Assembly (NCBI GenBank): GCA_029237695.1 | Contig: CM055272.1 | Location: 32,808,791 to 32,872,790 of the forward strand | Direction of reading: 5' to 3' | Source of the DNA: Conchocele bisecta | Lineage: Eukaryota; Mollusca; Bivalvia; Lucinida; Thyasiridae | Length of the DNA: 64,000 bases | In this document: positions 21,297 to 31,236 of the stretch, piece by piece | How the letters are laid out: each line of letters opens with the position of its first letter | How positions within the stretch are numbered: position 1 is the first letter of the stretch | Position numbers and translations under genes: made by a program | Notes under the pieces: generated by a model | Told to the model about the DNA's origin: nothing | Databases searched by the model: none | Seen by the model: only the letters and a program-made list of their open reading frames with translations

Positions 21297-21857
21297 TGTT
21301 CTCATTGATTCGTGCCACTACATGTAAGCACATAAATTTATATTGTGTGTTATATTCTGATTTATTCCTGAAAATGTATACATCAACATAAAGTTCAAAC
21401 ACTTAACTATGAGTGCGGATAAGGAATTCGCCAAAATTATTGTTTATGCAAGTCCCTAGAAATAACCCACCCACGTCACCAGGACCCAATTGATCTTGAA
21501 ACTTCTCATCAGGTTGGTGCCCTACAACTTTTTGCACATTTGAGTGACATTCCTTGATCACCCATACAATAAAGAAGTGTTGCTACCTAGATGCATCAAA
21601 TTTAAATATGGTGAAGTCCAGTTTCACCAAGAAATCCACATATAATCACATTTTATGCATAATATGCGAACAGACCCTCTTCAGATTAAGGAAGTATGTA
21701 GAAAAATCACAAAATAGGTGGTAAATAACAATCATATGTAACTGTAACTTAGAAAAACGTGGGAAACAATTTAAAATACCTTTGTAAAATAATTTCCAAT
21801 TAAAACTATTCTTAGAATATGCTAAAATAGTTTTCTAGGGGCATGAATCAATGAGAA
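21297..21857. mobile_element. Uninterrupted relative of the 13646-14659 element
   Basis: Inverted ends TTCTCATTGATTCGTGCC and GGGCATGAATCAATGAGAA. Inverted in orientation relative to 13646-14659 and free of the two insertions there, so it serves as their empty-site reference. Confidence 0.75.
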
Positions 21858-21889
21858 GGCACAAATCCATGAGAATTGGGGCTATAGAA

Positions 21890-22030
21890 AGGATATCGGA
21901 GGTTTCAGTAAATTACCAGATCGGTAAATTGATATTATAGTGTGAATGGTTTGGAGGTTTCGGTAAATGGCCAGTTCGGTAAATTGATAATATAGTGTGA
22001 ATGGTTCGGAGGTTTCGGTAAAAACGATTA
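21890..22030. repeat. Short tandem repeat (GGAGGTTTC.GTAAAT, ~65 bp)
   Basis: Words GGAGGTTTCGGTAAA and TATAGTGTGAATGGTT alternate two to three times. Confidence 0.6.
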
Positions 22031-22384
22031 TTATAGTATAATTGATCAATGGTGAAGGCCTAACAATAGGACAACATGGCAAAGTGTGAGCAAACAATGT
22101 AATTACCTGATTATTACCTCTTTGATCACGATTTTGACATATTGGCCTGTCATTTGTTTGGATATTTATATTTTGTCTTTGTAAAAGTTAATCTTCTTGT
22201 GTATTGTGCATTTTCAGTTACCGATGGACGAATGTCTCCAGGTCATGGAACACAACGAAATGAACAAAGTCAATTTGGTTTACATCTTTTATTTAATTTA
22301 GTAACATATATACACACACATTTATCCAGCACATTTAACAGTAAATCAAACAATATATATAGATAGCACCTGTGCGAAGATATG

Positions 22385-22582
22385 TCAAGAAATCATGGCA
22401 GATTCCCTGATGGGCGTGTTTGTAGACTAGTCTACACCCATTTTAAAACACACAAATACACATTTGAATATATACCACCAATACTGTTTAACATTATATA
22501 GGCAGTTGTAGTATGTGCCCCATGTAGACTAGTCTACAAACACACCTACCAGGGAATCTGCCATGATTTCTTGCCATATATG
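22385..22582. mobile_element. TIR element with GTAGACTAGTCTAC palindromes
   Basis: Arms GAAATCATGGCAGATTCCCT / AGGGAATCTGCCATGATTTC, then GTGTTTGTAGACTAGTCTAC / GTAGACTAGTCTACAAACAC, surround about 65 bp. Non-coding MITE. Confidence 0.75.
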
Positions 22583-22585
22583 CCT

Positions 22586-23490
22586 GTGCAAACAGTGTAG
22601 ATCCTACTATGGACTATTGGTTTGCGTTCTGATCAGGATCTTCATTTACGAATCACGACACATACATATACAACCATACATATTTTTTTTATTTTTTATT
22701 TAATATGCATTGTATATAACTGATTATTATGTATGTGACTTGGTTCATTTTGTCGGGCTCACGATTCACCCAAATCCTCCCCAAATCCTCATTTTCCCCC
22801 AAATCCTCATGTAATGATTAAGTTATCCAATTAATATGTCTCAAAACCTTTTAATATCGTTCTTAAGAAGTTATTGAACCTGATTTGAATACGTTTTTAT
22901 GGTAAAAAGAGTCTTATTTCGATGTTTTAATTTAACTTAGGCATTCTAGCAGCCAAGGGAGATCATCCAAAATAAATTATGACAATAAAATATGGACATC
23001 TATGTGCACAGGTGCGGATTTTGGGACCTATCTAGAAAAACGGGCAGGAGGGTGCAGCCAAAAAGCCATAAAACAGAGCGCCGCATCCTACGTAGTGGAA
23101 ACACTATTAGCATGATGCAAGCTGGGCGACCATAGACCATGATGGTGATGGAATGACAGAAAGGACGAAATGGTCTTGGGACGAAATAAGCAGCTTTCAA
23201 AGTTTCTTGGAAACGATGTAAACATCTGTCAAACTGCTGTCAAAGTTTTATTTCACCGCAATTAAAACCTAAACAAATATCAGAATAATACCGGAAAATA
23301 CTTGCCTTAATGATAAGCTCATGATGTTCGTCTATGTGCGAGAATATTAAATGAATTTGGACAAATTAACGTGCACAGACAGATCATAATCTGGCGCTGG
23401 TCTGTAACAAGGTCTCTCTTGATTTGATAGCGCAACACAAAACAAGGCGGACCGGGTGAAAACGGGTATGACTAAAGTGCGCAGAAGATT
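22586..23490. other. No recognisable feature
   Basis: AT-rich sequence with a short CCCAAATCCTC repeat near 22780-22810. Short frames only. Confidence 0.4.
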
Positions 23491-23494
23491 TTTG

Positions 23495-24035
23495 GGCGCA
23501 TTGGGCGCATTTGGCGCATTGGAGATTTCGCGGCGCATTGGAGTTTTATATGTTATATATATTCTTAATAAAAGCATTACATTTATTTGTTTCTTCTTAT
23601 ATATAATATACTGTTACATATCTATAATATATATTTAAGTCAAGGTGAATGCTCATGTGTAAAGTGGATTTTGTATGAATATTAGAAAAATACCTACCGA
23701 AAATATAATATGGCCTCGGCGCATTGAAGATTTCGGGGCGCATTGGAGTTTTATATGTTATATATCTTCTTAATAAAAGCATTACATTTATTTGTTTGTT
23801 CCTATATATAATATACTGTTACATATATATAATATATATTTAAGTCAAGGTGAATGCGGATGTGTACAGTGGATTTTGTATTAATATTAGAAAAATACCT
23901 ACCGGTACCGAAAATATAATATGGCCTCGGCGCATTGGAGATTTCGGGGACCATTGGAGTTTTATATGTTATATAACTGCTTAATAAAAACATTAAAAAA
24001 AATATTATTCTTGTATATAAAATACTATTGCATAT
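23495..24035. repeat. Tandem repeat, ~205-212 bp unit
   Basis: GCGCATTGGAGTTTTATATG starts near 23533 and 23738, and as a variant near 23950. Units carry TATATAATATACTGTTACAT and end with GAAAATATAATATGGCCTCG. The last unit is partial. Confidence 0.8.
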
Positions 24036-24037
24036 GT

Positions 24038-24134
24038 CTAGTTGTGAAGGTAACTCTTGCAATCTACTCCCGTACCGTCCGTAACTAGCTACGGACGGTA
24101 CGGAAGTAATTGCAAGAGTTACCGTTCACAACTA
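24038..24134. mobile_element. TAGTTGC near-perfect hairpin, 97 bp
   Basis: Left arm CTAGTTGTGAAGGTAACTCT and onward to CCGTCCGTA; right arm TACGGACGGTACGG... to AGTTACCGTTCACAACTAG. Only a few bases are unpaired. It is a minimal relative of the 566-bp element at 20710. Confidence 0.85.
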
Positions 24135-24449
24135 GGGGGTTGTCCTATTTTTGAGCTCTTTGAAATGCACTTTCCTGTGTTTTATGGTATTTAGCACTTG
24201 GTCACGTTACATTTGGTGGCAGCGATGACAATCGCATACGGTTATGTCTGATTGCTGCCGCAACGCTCGTATTATTCCATAACGTTCCATGTCGCTTCTT
24301 CCTAGTATATGTCTGATGCACTCTTGGGACACACGTCTTCATATTCCTTCACAGTTCTTATAACATTACGGTTTGCTTTCTTCCAAATGTTCAGTAAAAT
24401 TAAATTTCAACCCGCGGCCGAGAGCTGCAAACTGCTGCTCCAGTTGCTT

Positions 24450-25000
24450 GGATCCAACACGTCCCTCAAGAGCTGCCACTAGCTGCTCCATGAGGGGGCA
24501 TGCCACGTATACCAGGTTCTTCTATGCTCACCACATGACCAGCCGTAGTGTTCTTCTACACAGTGACATTAGTTGTTGTTATGTTAAAATACAGTTATCA
24601 GCGTCATATGTCAACACCCGAGCGGAGCAATCGCTTTATTCTTAACCCTTTCGAATAAACATGTCCCTCGTGTTGAAATTGCCATCTGTTGCTTCCTAAC
24701 TTCCCCATAGACAAACATTTCATGACCAGGCGGAATATTAGCAGTTTCTCTAAGACCAACCATACACACTGTCGTGTGATTATCACCTAATCGTACAACC
24801 AGGTCAGTTTTCACTTGCTGGTTTTTGTTGATAGCGTCATTGTTTCGAACTCAATTGTGACGTTATTCTCTTTCCGGAAGTCTGTGCCCAACATGAAATA
24901 GTGTAATAGATCTTTAATAATCAGTATTGATTGCATACATGTACACTTGCCATCATTCACGCTTTTTTTCATCTTCGTTACTCCAAAAGAAACCATCAAA
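24450..25000 (-). pseudogene. Retroelement pol debris (protease-like C-terminal motif)
   Basis: The minus frame at about 24999-24811 reads IKDLLHYFMLGTDFRKENNVTIEF, which resembles the 'ILGxDFLxxxNVTIDF' strand at the end of retropepsin domains in Ty3/Gypsy-type elements. The next frame (24814-24611) contains a VxGLRETANIPPGHEMFVYG stretch like the linker after such proteases. A further frame at about 24500-24380 gives a short coiled, polar peptide. Stops and shifts separate them. The assignment is from motif memory only. Confidence 0.4.
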
Positions 25001-25600
25001 GGTAGAAGCTAGGTAAGTCGTAGTTCCAAGGGGTGTCCTCTATCTTCATAAACCAGGTTTTATCTTCCTTAGATTTGACAGCCAATTGCCGTTCCGCTAT
25101 TTTGTAGCCTATACTGTCTGGATCTCTGGCTGTATTGCAGAAGTGGCTCATCATATTTCGATGTAGGTCAATCTTGGGACGACGTATTTCTTCCACATGT
25201 CTCTCTGTATTTGCTGCTTGACGCCGTATAAATGTTTTCCATATGGACAGTGTCTTCTTGTTTTAAATTGTATTGACGTACTGCGTTTTACCTGGATGGA
25301 TATTGTAACTTTCGTCATTCGCATAATTTTCGGTTTCGGTCAACATCATCTGTAACTCCTGTCTGTCGTGCGATAAGGCACATACCATCCGCACATGTTG
25401 CATGAGATATATCAATCTGCCATATGGATGCTCCTCTGTGATGGGTCTCTAAACTCTTCAGGAGGGGATTGTTGTATCTCGTATAATGCGTTATTGATAG
25501 CCCTCCTCCTTGACGCACTACTTGCAATATGGGGAATGTTGATGCTAGGTATAGCCAGGCCATTTAACTTGTCCCATTCCGATCCAGTGGGTAAGGTGGG
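25000..25600 (-). pseudogene. Reverse transcriptase fragment of a non-LTR-type retroelement, catalytic box mutated
   Basis: The minus frame from 25563 contains VRQGGGLSITHY (the RT 'RQG..LS' block), then HATCADGMCLIA where the F/C-ADD active-site box is expected, followed after a frame change by NESYNIHPGKTQYV, like the '..I...KT' block after the active site. The second active-site Asp is Gly (CADG), so this copy cannot polymerise even apart from its stops. Downstream frames (25196-24996, including GYKIAERQLAVKSKE) may be the C-terminal part. Confidence 0.6.
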
Positions 25601-25652
25601 AAAGGAGTTTGGTGAATTACCCACACTATAAACACTATTGAACTGGATACAC

Positions 25653-25912
25653 AGGACCCAGGGGGCCGTTTCACTAAACTTCTTACGACTAAAATGTTCG
25701 TAAGTGCAAATTTAGGATCGTCTGGAAATATCAATTGATGGATATACATTTATTGAGCATAGGCTGTATATGCAGCTTATGCTCAATAAATGTAAATCCA
25801 ATAATTGTTTACAAGAAAACATTGTTAATGTGAAATTTACAGACTATCATAATGTTGCACTTACGAACATTTTAGTCGCACGAAATTTAGTGAAACGGCC
25901 CCCAGGTCCCTG
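25653..25912. mobile_element. MITE family D (GGGGGCCGTTTCACTAAA ends), copy 1
   Basis: Inverted ends CAGGACCCAGGGGGCCGTTT and AAACGGCCCCCAGGTCCCTG, with GTTCGTAAGTGCAAATTTA / ACTTACGAACATTTTAGTCG arms and a central TTTATTGAGCATAGGCTG palindrome. Other copies: 41735-41875 (right half), 42241-42455 and 43236-43441. Confidence 0.8.
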
Positions 25913-25971
25913 CAGTCGTACTAGTGTACACAATGCACTGGAAATAATAGAGCCATCTATACACAATCAAT

Positions 25972-26064
25972 TAGTCGTGGTCATTGGCTCTGCAAATCTC
26001 CCGTACCGTCCGTCACATTCTGCGGACAATACGGGAGTTTTGCAGAGTTACTGATCGCAACTGC
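25972..26064. mobile_element. TAGTTGC hairpin family, degenerate copy
   Basis: CTCTGCAAATCTCCCGTACC...CGGGAGTTTTGCAGAGTTAC arms, with GATCGCAACTGC at the right. Confidence 0.55.
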
Positions 26065-26109
26065 GCAGTCAATGCGATTGTGAACACACTGAACTCATGG
26101 GCGGATTCA

Positions 26110-26283
26110 GGGGGGGGGGGGTGGGGGCGGACCCGGCGCGCGCCTCCCCCTAAAATTCGCCGAGTAAAGATTTTTTACAAGTTACAATTAAGGCACGTTT
26201 CTACGTTCGCGTTGTGAATTTATTCTATGGAGGTGGGGGAGGGGGGGGGGGTGGGGGTGGGGGAGGGGGGGGGGGGGGGGGGG
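26110..26283. repeat. G-rich low-complexity tracts
   Basis: Runs of G at 26110-26130 and a purine run, mostly G, at 26230-26283. Quadruplex potential and a likely site of assembly length error. A (CAA)n microsatellite follows at about 26662-26682. Confidence 0.9.
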
Positions 26284-27564
26284 TGCAGCCAAAAAATAAG
26301 CCAAGTGGCATGTATTCCATGCATTTTTGCGGTCGTTGTCTTATTGTTTCAAAATTTAAACGTTTTCAATCAAAAATCATGTCCAAACATACTGTGACAG
26401 TGTCAATAGTTTTGCTCCAAAATGCGCCAGAACGCAGGAAATGCGATGTAGATTTAAAAACAAATGATCCGAAATCCTGGATCCGCGCGTGGAACTGGAC
26501 TCCAGAACGTCATCTATTCATAGCCATCATGTACACATTCGTTGGGAAATTGGACACCCAGATGCTCCTAGTCATAGTGTCAATAATGAACTGGAAATGG
26601 GAAGTTACGAATCTTACCGGACGTATCGGGGTGCCGCTATAAATAAGCGCGGAAATGTAGCAATAACAACAACAACAACAACATGAATTGAAAAGTTTGC
26701 AAAGACTTATTTTTCTTTATTGACACATACAGGTATTGCATTATTAAAATGTTACTGATTTTCGATTTACGCGTAGAACCATTTGCATGATGGTATTTCG
26801 GAACTTTTTTAACAGTTTCATATCTCGTACCCAATATATCGGTCGTCATTTCGACTGGTGCCCATTGGCATTGAATGACGCGTACTCGGTTTAATTATTA
26901 ATACCGTTAATCTCGGTGCATACTATTAGTGCAAGGAATTCATCAGCAGAACAAATCGGCAGAAATTTACGACAGATAACGAGTATCAACAATAAACAAC
27001 ACAAGCAGGTGATCCACAAAGGGATTACAGTCAAAACGGCCCCAGTCCAAAACGGCCCCAGTCCAAAACGGCCCACTTTGTCCAAAACGGCCCCATAAAA
27101 ATGACCAAAACGGCCCCAGTCTGACCAAAACGGCCCCAGTCTGACCAAAACGGCCCCAGTCCAAAACGACCCCAGTAATGTAACTATAATTAATGATAAT
27201 TCACCCACACCGCCCCCACCCATCCCACCCAGTCTGACCACGGGCCCACCCCCCCCCCACCCCTACCCATCTGACCAAAACGGCCCCATATTGTAACTAG
27301 AAATAATAATAATTTCTAACAGTGATGTTATGCTCTACACTGTTTGCAACATCCAATGGACATAGAATTAGTACTTTGGTACATGTAGCAAAATCGATTA
27401 TAAGTAATGTATGTGAGCAATAGTGTTTGTTGTTATAGGCATTATTAAGAGCCTATCAATTTATCGCCACGAAAAAAAGATATGAGTTTAACAAACAATG
27501 TGGCAAAAATAACCCCGCACACTCTGATCATGGCCTAAAATCGATGATATTAAACAATAGAAAT

Positions 27565-27780
27565 CGAGTCTGCGTCACAGGTTGCAGTCCTGTACCTGGG
27601 ATGTTGAAAATGAAAACGAATGAAAAATATTGATTGCAATATGAAGGCCATTTTAAGGAAATTGTAGATTTACACTCTATATTTTCCATAAAATTGCCTT
27701 CATATTGCCTTCCATTTTTTATTTTTTATTTTCTACATCCCAGGTACATTACTGCAACCTGTGGTCTGCGTAAGGCTGAA
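27565..27780. repeat. Inverted repeat (CAACCTGTG / CCAGGTAC arms)
   Basis: TCTGCGTCACAGGTTGCAGT...GTACCTGGGATGTTGAAAAT at 27570-27612 pairs with TTTCTACATCCCAGGTACAT...GCAACCTGTGGTCTGCG at 27729-27772. It is nested in the 3.8-kb element and looks like another MITE. Confidence 0.65.
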
Positions 27781-28917
27781 ATGCCTTTGAACAAGATATT
27801 ATGTCCCATAATGAAACATTCAAGTTTCGTTTGATGTGGCCTAGTTAGCCAGATCAGAGAATGTTGTACTGATGCGGCGTTTTTTGATTGATGTTGAAAG
27901 CCGAGCCGCAACATGTCACATTTAGTCAAGGCAATGCGCTGTCGCGTGTTGTCTGTAAATTGTAATACGTGCAATAAGGAATATATAATGCCAGATGTAT
28001 TAGAGCCTCGCCCATACCCGTTTCCTGAGCCTTGCCAGATATTTTTTCCCATTCACGGCACTAACTACTATTCTCTATATTGTTGAAAATTATAAAAAAT
28101 AGACCAGCAGACAACAGACTGAAGTTTTCCGATCTACATCACAGAGCTCCAATTTAGATGCGTGATTTGGGGGGTAAACGTCTCAATAAAAAAATGGCAA
28201 GTTGGTAGTGCTTCAGAATCGTCTTTTCGAGACGATTCTAAAGAGCACCCTACTTGCTATTTTCAGTAAAGAAATAAATGTCTCAATAAAAAAAATGGCA
28301 AGTTGTTAGTGCTTAGATCGTCCTTTTTTTATAAATTGTGCGGAGCGTAAGTTGAAGTAAATATAGGACTTTTTGATACGCCGCGGCCACATGTGAAATA
28401 TGGTATCTGTAAGAAATCAACACGGTAGTGTGATAACTGCGTGTAGACATACGCCGGACGGCATACATGCGGTTTCAATTGCATAATCAGCGCACCGCGT
28501 TTGATGAATTTCCATGGATCATCACCTTTCACGGCGGTGTCTGCGTCTGAATAATTCCCATATTTTAACCGATCAGTGAATGCGCAATTAATTTAATTAA
28601 TTGTTCTGGATTTGCGAATGTTCTATTTGTCAAAAGTAGAAATATGCCATGTGATTTAGTAACTTAGGATAATCCAGGGCGGCGGATTAACTGAAAAATA
28701 AAATTGTAGGGGGGATCTGTAATTAAAACTTCGGCATAGCCGACCTCTGTGAGCGCGAAATCGTAAAGTAGGGGGGTCTGGGGGTCCTCTCCTCCCCAGG
28801 AAATTTGTAGATGCCAGATCGCCGCAGATGCATTACCTGACACCTAGGCCGTGAAAAAAGTCATCCAACTATTCGAGTATTGTAGATTTTCGTTTTTTTT
28901 GTTTTTTTTGCCGGGAG

Positions 28918-28919
28918 CA

Positions 28920-28950
<31 letters not shown>

Positions 28951-28991
28951 GGGTCCGGACCCCCTGACCCCCCCCCCCCCCCCCCCCCCCC

Positions 28992-29025
<34 letters not shown>
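28918..29025. repeat. Poly-G then poly-C homopolymer block
   Basis: About 30 G, then GGTCCGGACCCCCTGA, then C runs interrupted only by single A and a T, ending TGTATCCGCGCC. The two runs are complementary and could form a long G:C hairpin or quadruplex/i-motif. Glycine- and proline-rich frames here are artefacts. Confidence 0.9.
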
Positions 29026-29059
29026 TGTATCCGCGCCTGATATCCGCGTAATTTCATGA

Positions 29060-29870
29060 AATACGTTTACAAAATCCACAATATTTTTTCAGAATGACGT
29101 AAAAAGTTGACACAAAAATCTGAGTACATGCCGAATTTTAGACCTGGCAATTTTTTCTGACTCAATTTATGCAAACCTTTTTACATTTTGTAAATATATT
29201 TTATGTAATTAATATGTCCGACGTTAAAATCATATGGCGTGTCTCAATTAGTATACGTCGGTGACTGGCAAAATGTAGACCCAAATCAGACAGTGCATCC
29301 GCGCTGTTACATAGACATATATTGATTAACGGGAATATTCAATGTATTCGTCCGAAAATAATACATGTATTACGATTGTACAATACACATACATTACATG
29401 ATCATCTTTCTTGATTGATTGAACTTATATTTAAGGGTGCACGTGGGTATTGGCTCGAAGAAATTCCATACCTGGATCATCTTGCTTGTTAGATTAATAA
29501 ATTATATATATTTAGACAGATTTGTTGTAATTAAAACAAATAAATTAAAACCGAAACAAACCGGATCCAAATATGGGGCCGCTATTTTCCATCTATGAAT
29601 ATTCATGAGTTAGCGGATCACGTGACATGGCTGAGCATCGCTACTACAGAGGTCATGTGGTTCCGGATATTCGAATAGCCAATGGAATATTCGAAAATAG
29701 GTTTTGCCATCCGTACCAATTAACATGCAAGTGATTACATAAATACTGCCGTTAAACGTAAAAATAAATTGGTTAATCGTTGTGCTTATTACTTACGTGA
29801 CAGTAAGTTTGGACTTCTTAATTTTTAATTCTGGAATACTGGATACCATTTAAAGGAATTTGGTTTTTAT
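29060..29870. other. No recognisable feature inside the 3.8-kb element
   Basis: AT-rich sequence, no frame above 60 codons that I can support. A degenerate CCTGATCAG-type remnant lies at about 29270-29310. Confidence 0.4.
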
Positions 29871-29874
29871 TTTT

Positions 29875-30466
29875 TTATTTTATTATGTTGATACACATGT
29901 ATTTTCTTTTGTTAAATACATTCTGTTTGCGATAGAAACAAGAGTTTGATTGCTTATAATGTATCAACATAATAATATATATATAATTGATTTTTACTTT
30001 TAGGATTGACAGTGCGAAATAACAGTGGTGCAGGGTCCCCAACATAAACAGGAAAGACAACAGAGTAACTAAATGCAGAATATGATTGAGAAATGTGCAC
30101 ATGTCCCAAACTGCTAAGTAAACATCTACAAGGTCACAGTCAATGGTTAAGGTCATGATATCGGTGGGTGTAGTGTGAGCATGCTTATATGTATCAATTA
30201 TTAATTTGCAAAATTGTGTTGTAGACACTAAGGACAAATAAAACAAAATGGCAGCAACTACAGTATATACAGCTGCAGTCTTCAACAAGGTCAAATAAAA
30301 TGCAATCCACAACCTGCGGTGTGCGATCCTTAACAAAAACACAAGAACTAAGAGCACACAGAAAAAATATTACAGAATGCAACAAAAGCCCACAAAACAA
30401 AACAGGAATGACTAAGAAAATAACGATCCATTGTGAAGTTATTGTAGATTTTAGAAACTTGCACAT
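29875..30466 (-). pseudogene. Hydrophobic reading frame of unknown origin inside the Mutator-like element
   Basis: The minus frame 30357-29875 encodes about 160 residues with three hydrophobic stretches (around AAVYTVVAAILFYLSLV, FLNHILHLVTLLSFLFMLG and VLLVLVFLLRI) separated by polar loops. A second frame, 30466-30194, overlaps and adds IVIFLVIPVLFCGLLLHSVI. The two would join through one frameshift into a multi-pass membrane-like protein. There is no ATG at the start of the first frame and no family match I recognise. AT-rich DNA read on this strand gives hydrophobic codons by chance, so this may not be a protein at all. Confidence 0.25.
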
Positions 30467-31009
30467 ATATTTATTTTTAAGATTTATTTTTGGGAAAACT
30501 ATGATGAAATATAGTTTTGGCCCTTTAAAGGTAAAAAGGTAAAATAAATGGAAGTCTATGTCTCATTAAACACTTCTAATTCACATATACAGAGAAAACA
30601 TATAATAATAATACACTATAACTGGGGCCGTTTTTGACTGGGGCCGTTTTGGTCAGAACTATGGGGCCGTTTTGGTCAACACTGGGGCCGTTTTGGACAA
30701 AGTGGGCCGTTTTGGACAGAACTATGGGGCCGTTTTGGTCAACACTGGGGCCGTTTTGGACAAAGTGGGCCGTTTTGGGCTGGGGCCGTTTTGGACTGGG
30801 GCCGTTTTGACCTGCTACCTCCACAAAGACGGTGAAGCACCAATCATCAAAATTAGACAAATTTCCAAGAAACCTGTGACTCCACTTTCAGACAATGTTA
30901 TTATCATTGATGGTCTGGTAAATCCCAAGGAATTTCATTATAGTAAACTTATCAAGAAAGAAATTTCAAAATATCAAAAGGAAATAAAGATCAGATTTGC
31001 ATATCCATT

Positions 31010-31220
31010 ATCTAGTTGCAGCCTGTAACTCTGTGACCCTCCCGTACTGTACATACTAGTTCTATGTGGCAGAACGGTCGGCAAATCTATTTTTGCAACC
31101 TGTTATTCTCTGTATTTGCACGACAACAAATACAAAGTTGCTGAGATTTTGTCGCACAGAACTATGTACGTACCAGACACGTACAGTACGGGAGGGTCAC
31201 AGAGTTACAGACTGCAACTA
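31010..31220. mobile_element. TAGTTGC MITE with TSD ATCCATT
   Basis: Ends ATCTAGTTGCAGCCTGTAAC and GTTACAGACTGCAACTA, with CTCCCGTACTGTAC / GTACAGTACGGGAG arms and an internal GCAACCTGTTATT. ATCCATT flanks it at 31003-31009 and 31221-31227. It interrupts the ORF1-like frame between codons for YP and L. Confidence 0.8.
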
Positions 31221-31236
31221 ATCCATTGTCTAGAGG

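Larger units (their letters stand above)
27022..30819. mobile_element. 3.8-kb Mutator-like element, non-autonomous, with tandem AAAACGGCCCC ends
   Basis: Flanked by a perfect 9-bp duplication TCCACAAAG (27013-27021 and 30820-30828), the length typical of Mutator-type elements. Ends are GGATTACAGTCAAAACGG at the left and, read inward, GGTAGCAGGTCAAAACGG at the right. Each terminal region is an array of CCAAAACGGCCCCAGT-type units (27031-27290 and 30622-30810). No transposase motif was seen inside. Contents include a hairpin at 27555-27790, a fragment of the 42600-type element at 28000-28060, homopolymer G/C runs, and a hydrophobic frame at 29875-30466. The terminal sequence matches the second Mutator-like element at 31237-33007. 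Confidence 0.8.

Noticed and set aside
24208..24230. TTTGGTGGCAGCGATGAC as a retroviral-type primer binding site after an LTR
   Set aside because: The nearby pol debris is on the opposite strand and no matching LTR pair is visible in the window.
26891..27241. 116-codon minus frame with repeated GRFGQ / GPFWTGAVL words
   Set aside because: Translation of the tandem AAAACGGCCCC end of the Mutator-like element; the mirror frames at 30576-30860 and 30672-31028 (first half) have the same cause.
28861..29079. Glycine- and proline-rich short frames
   Set aside because: Products of poly-G/poly-C runs.
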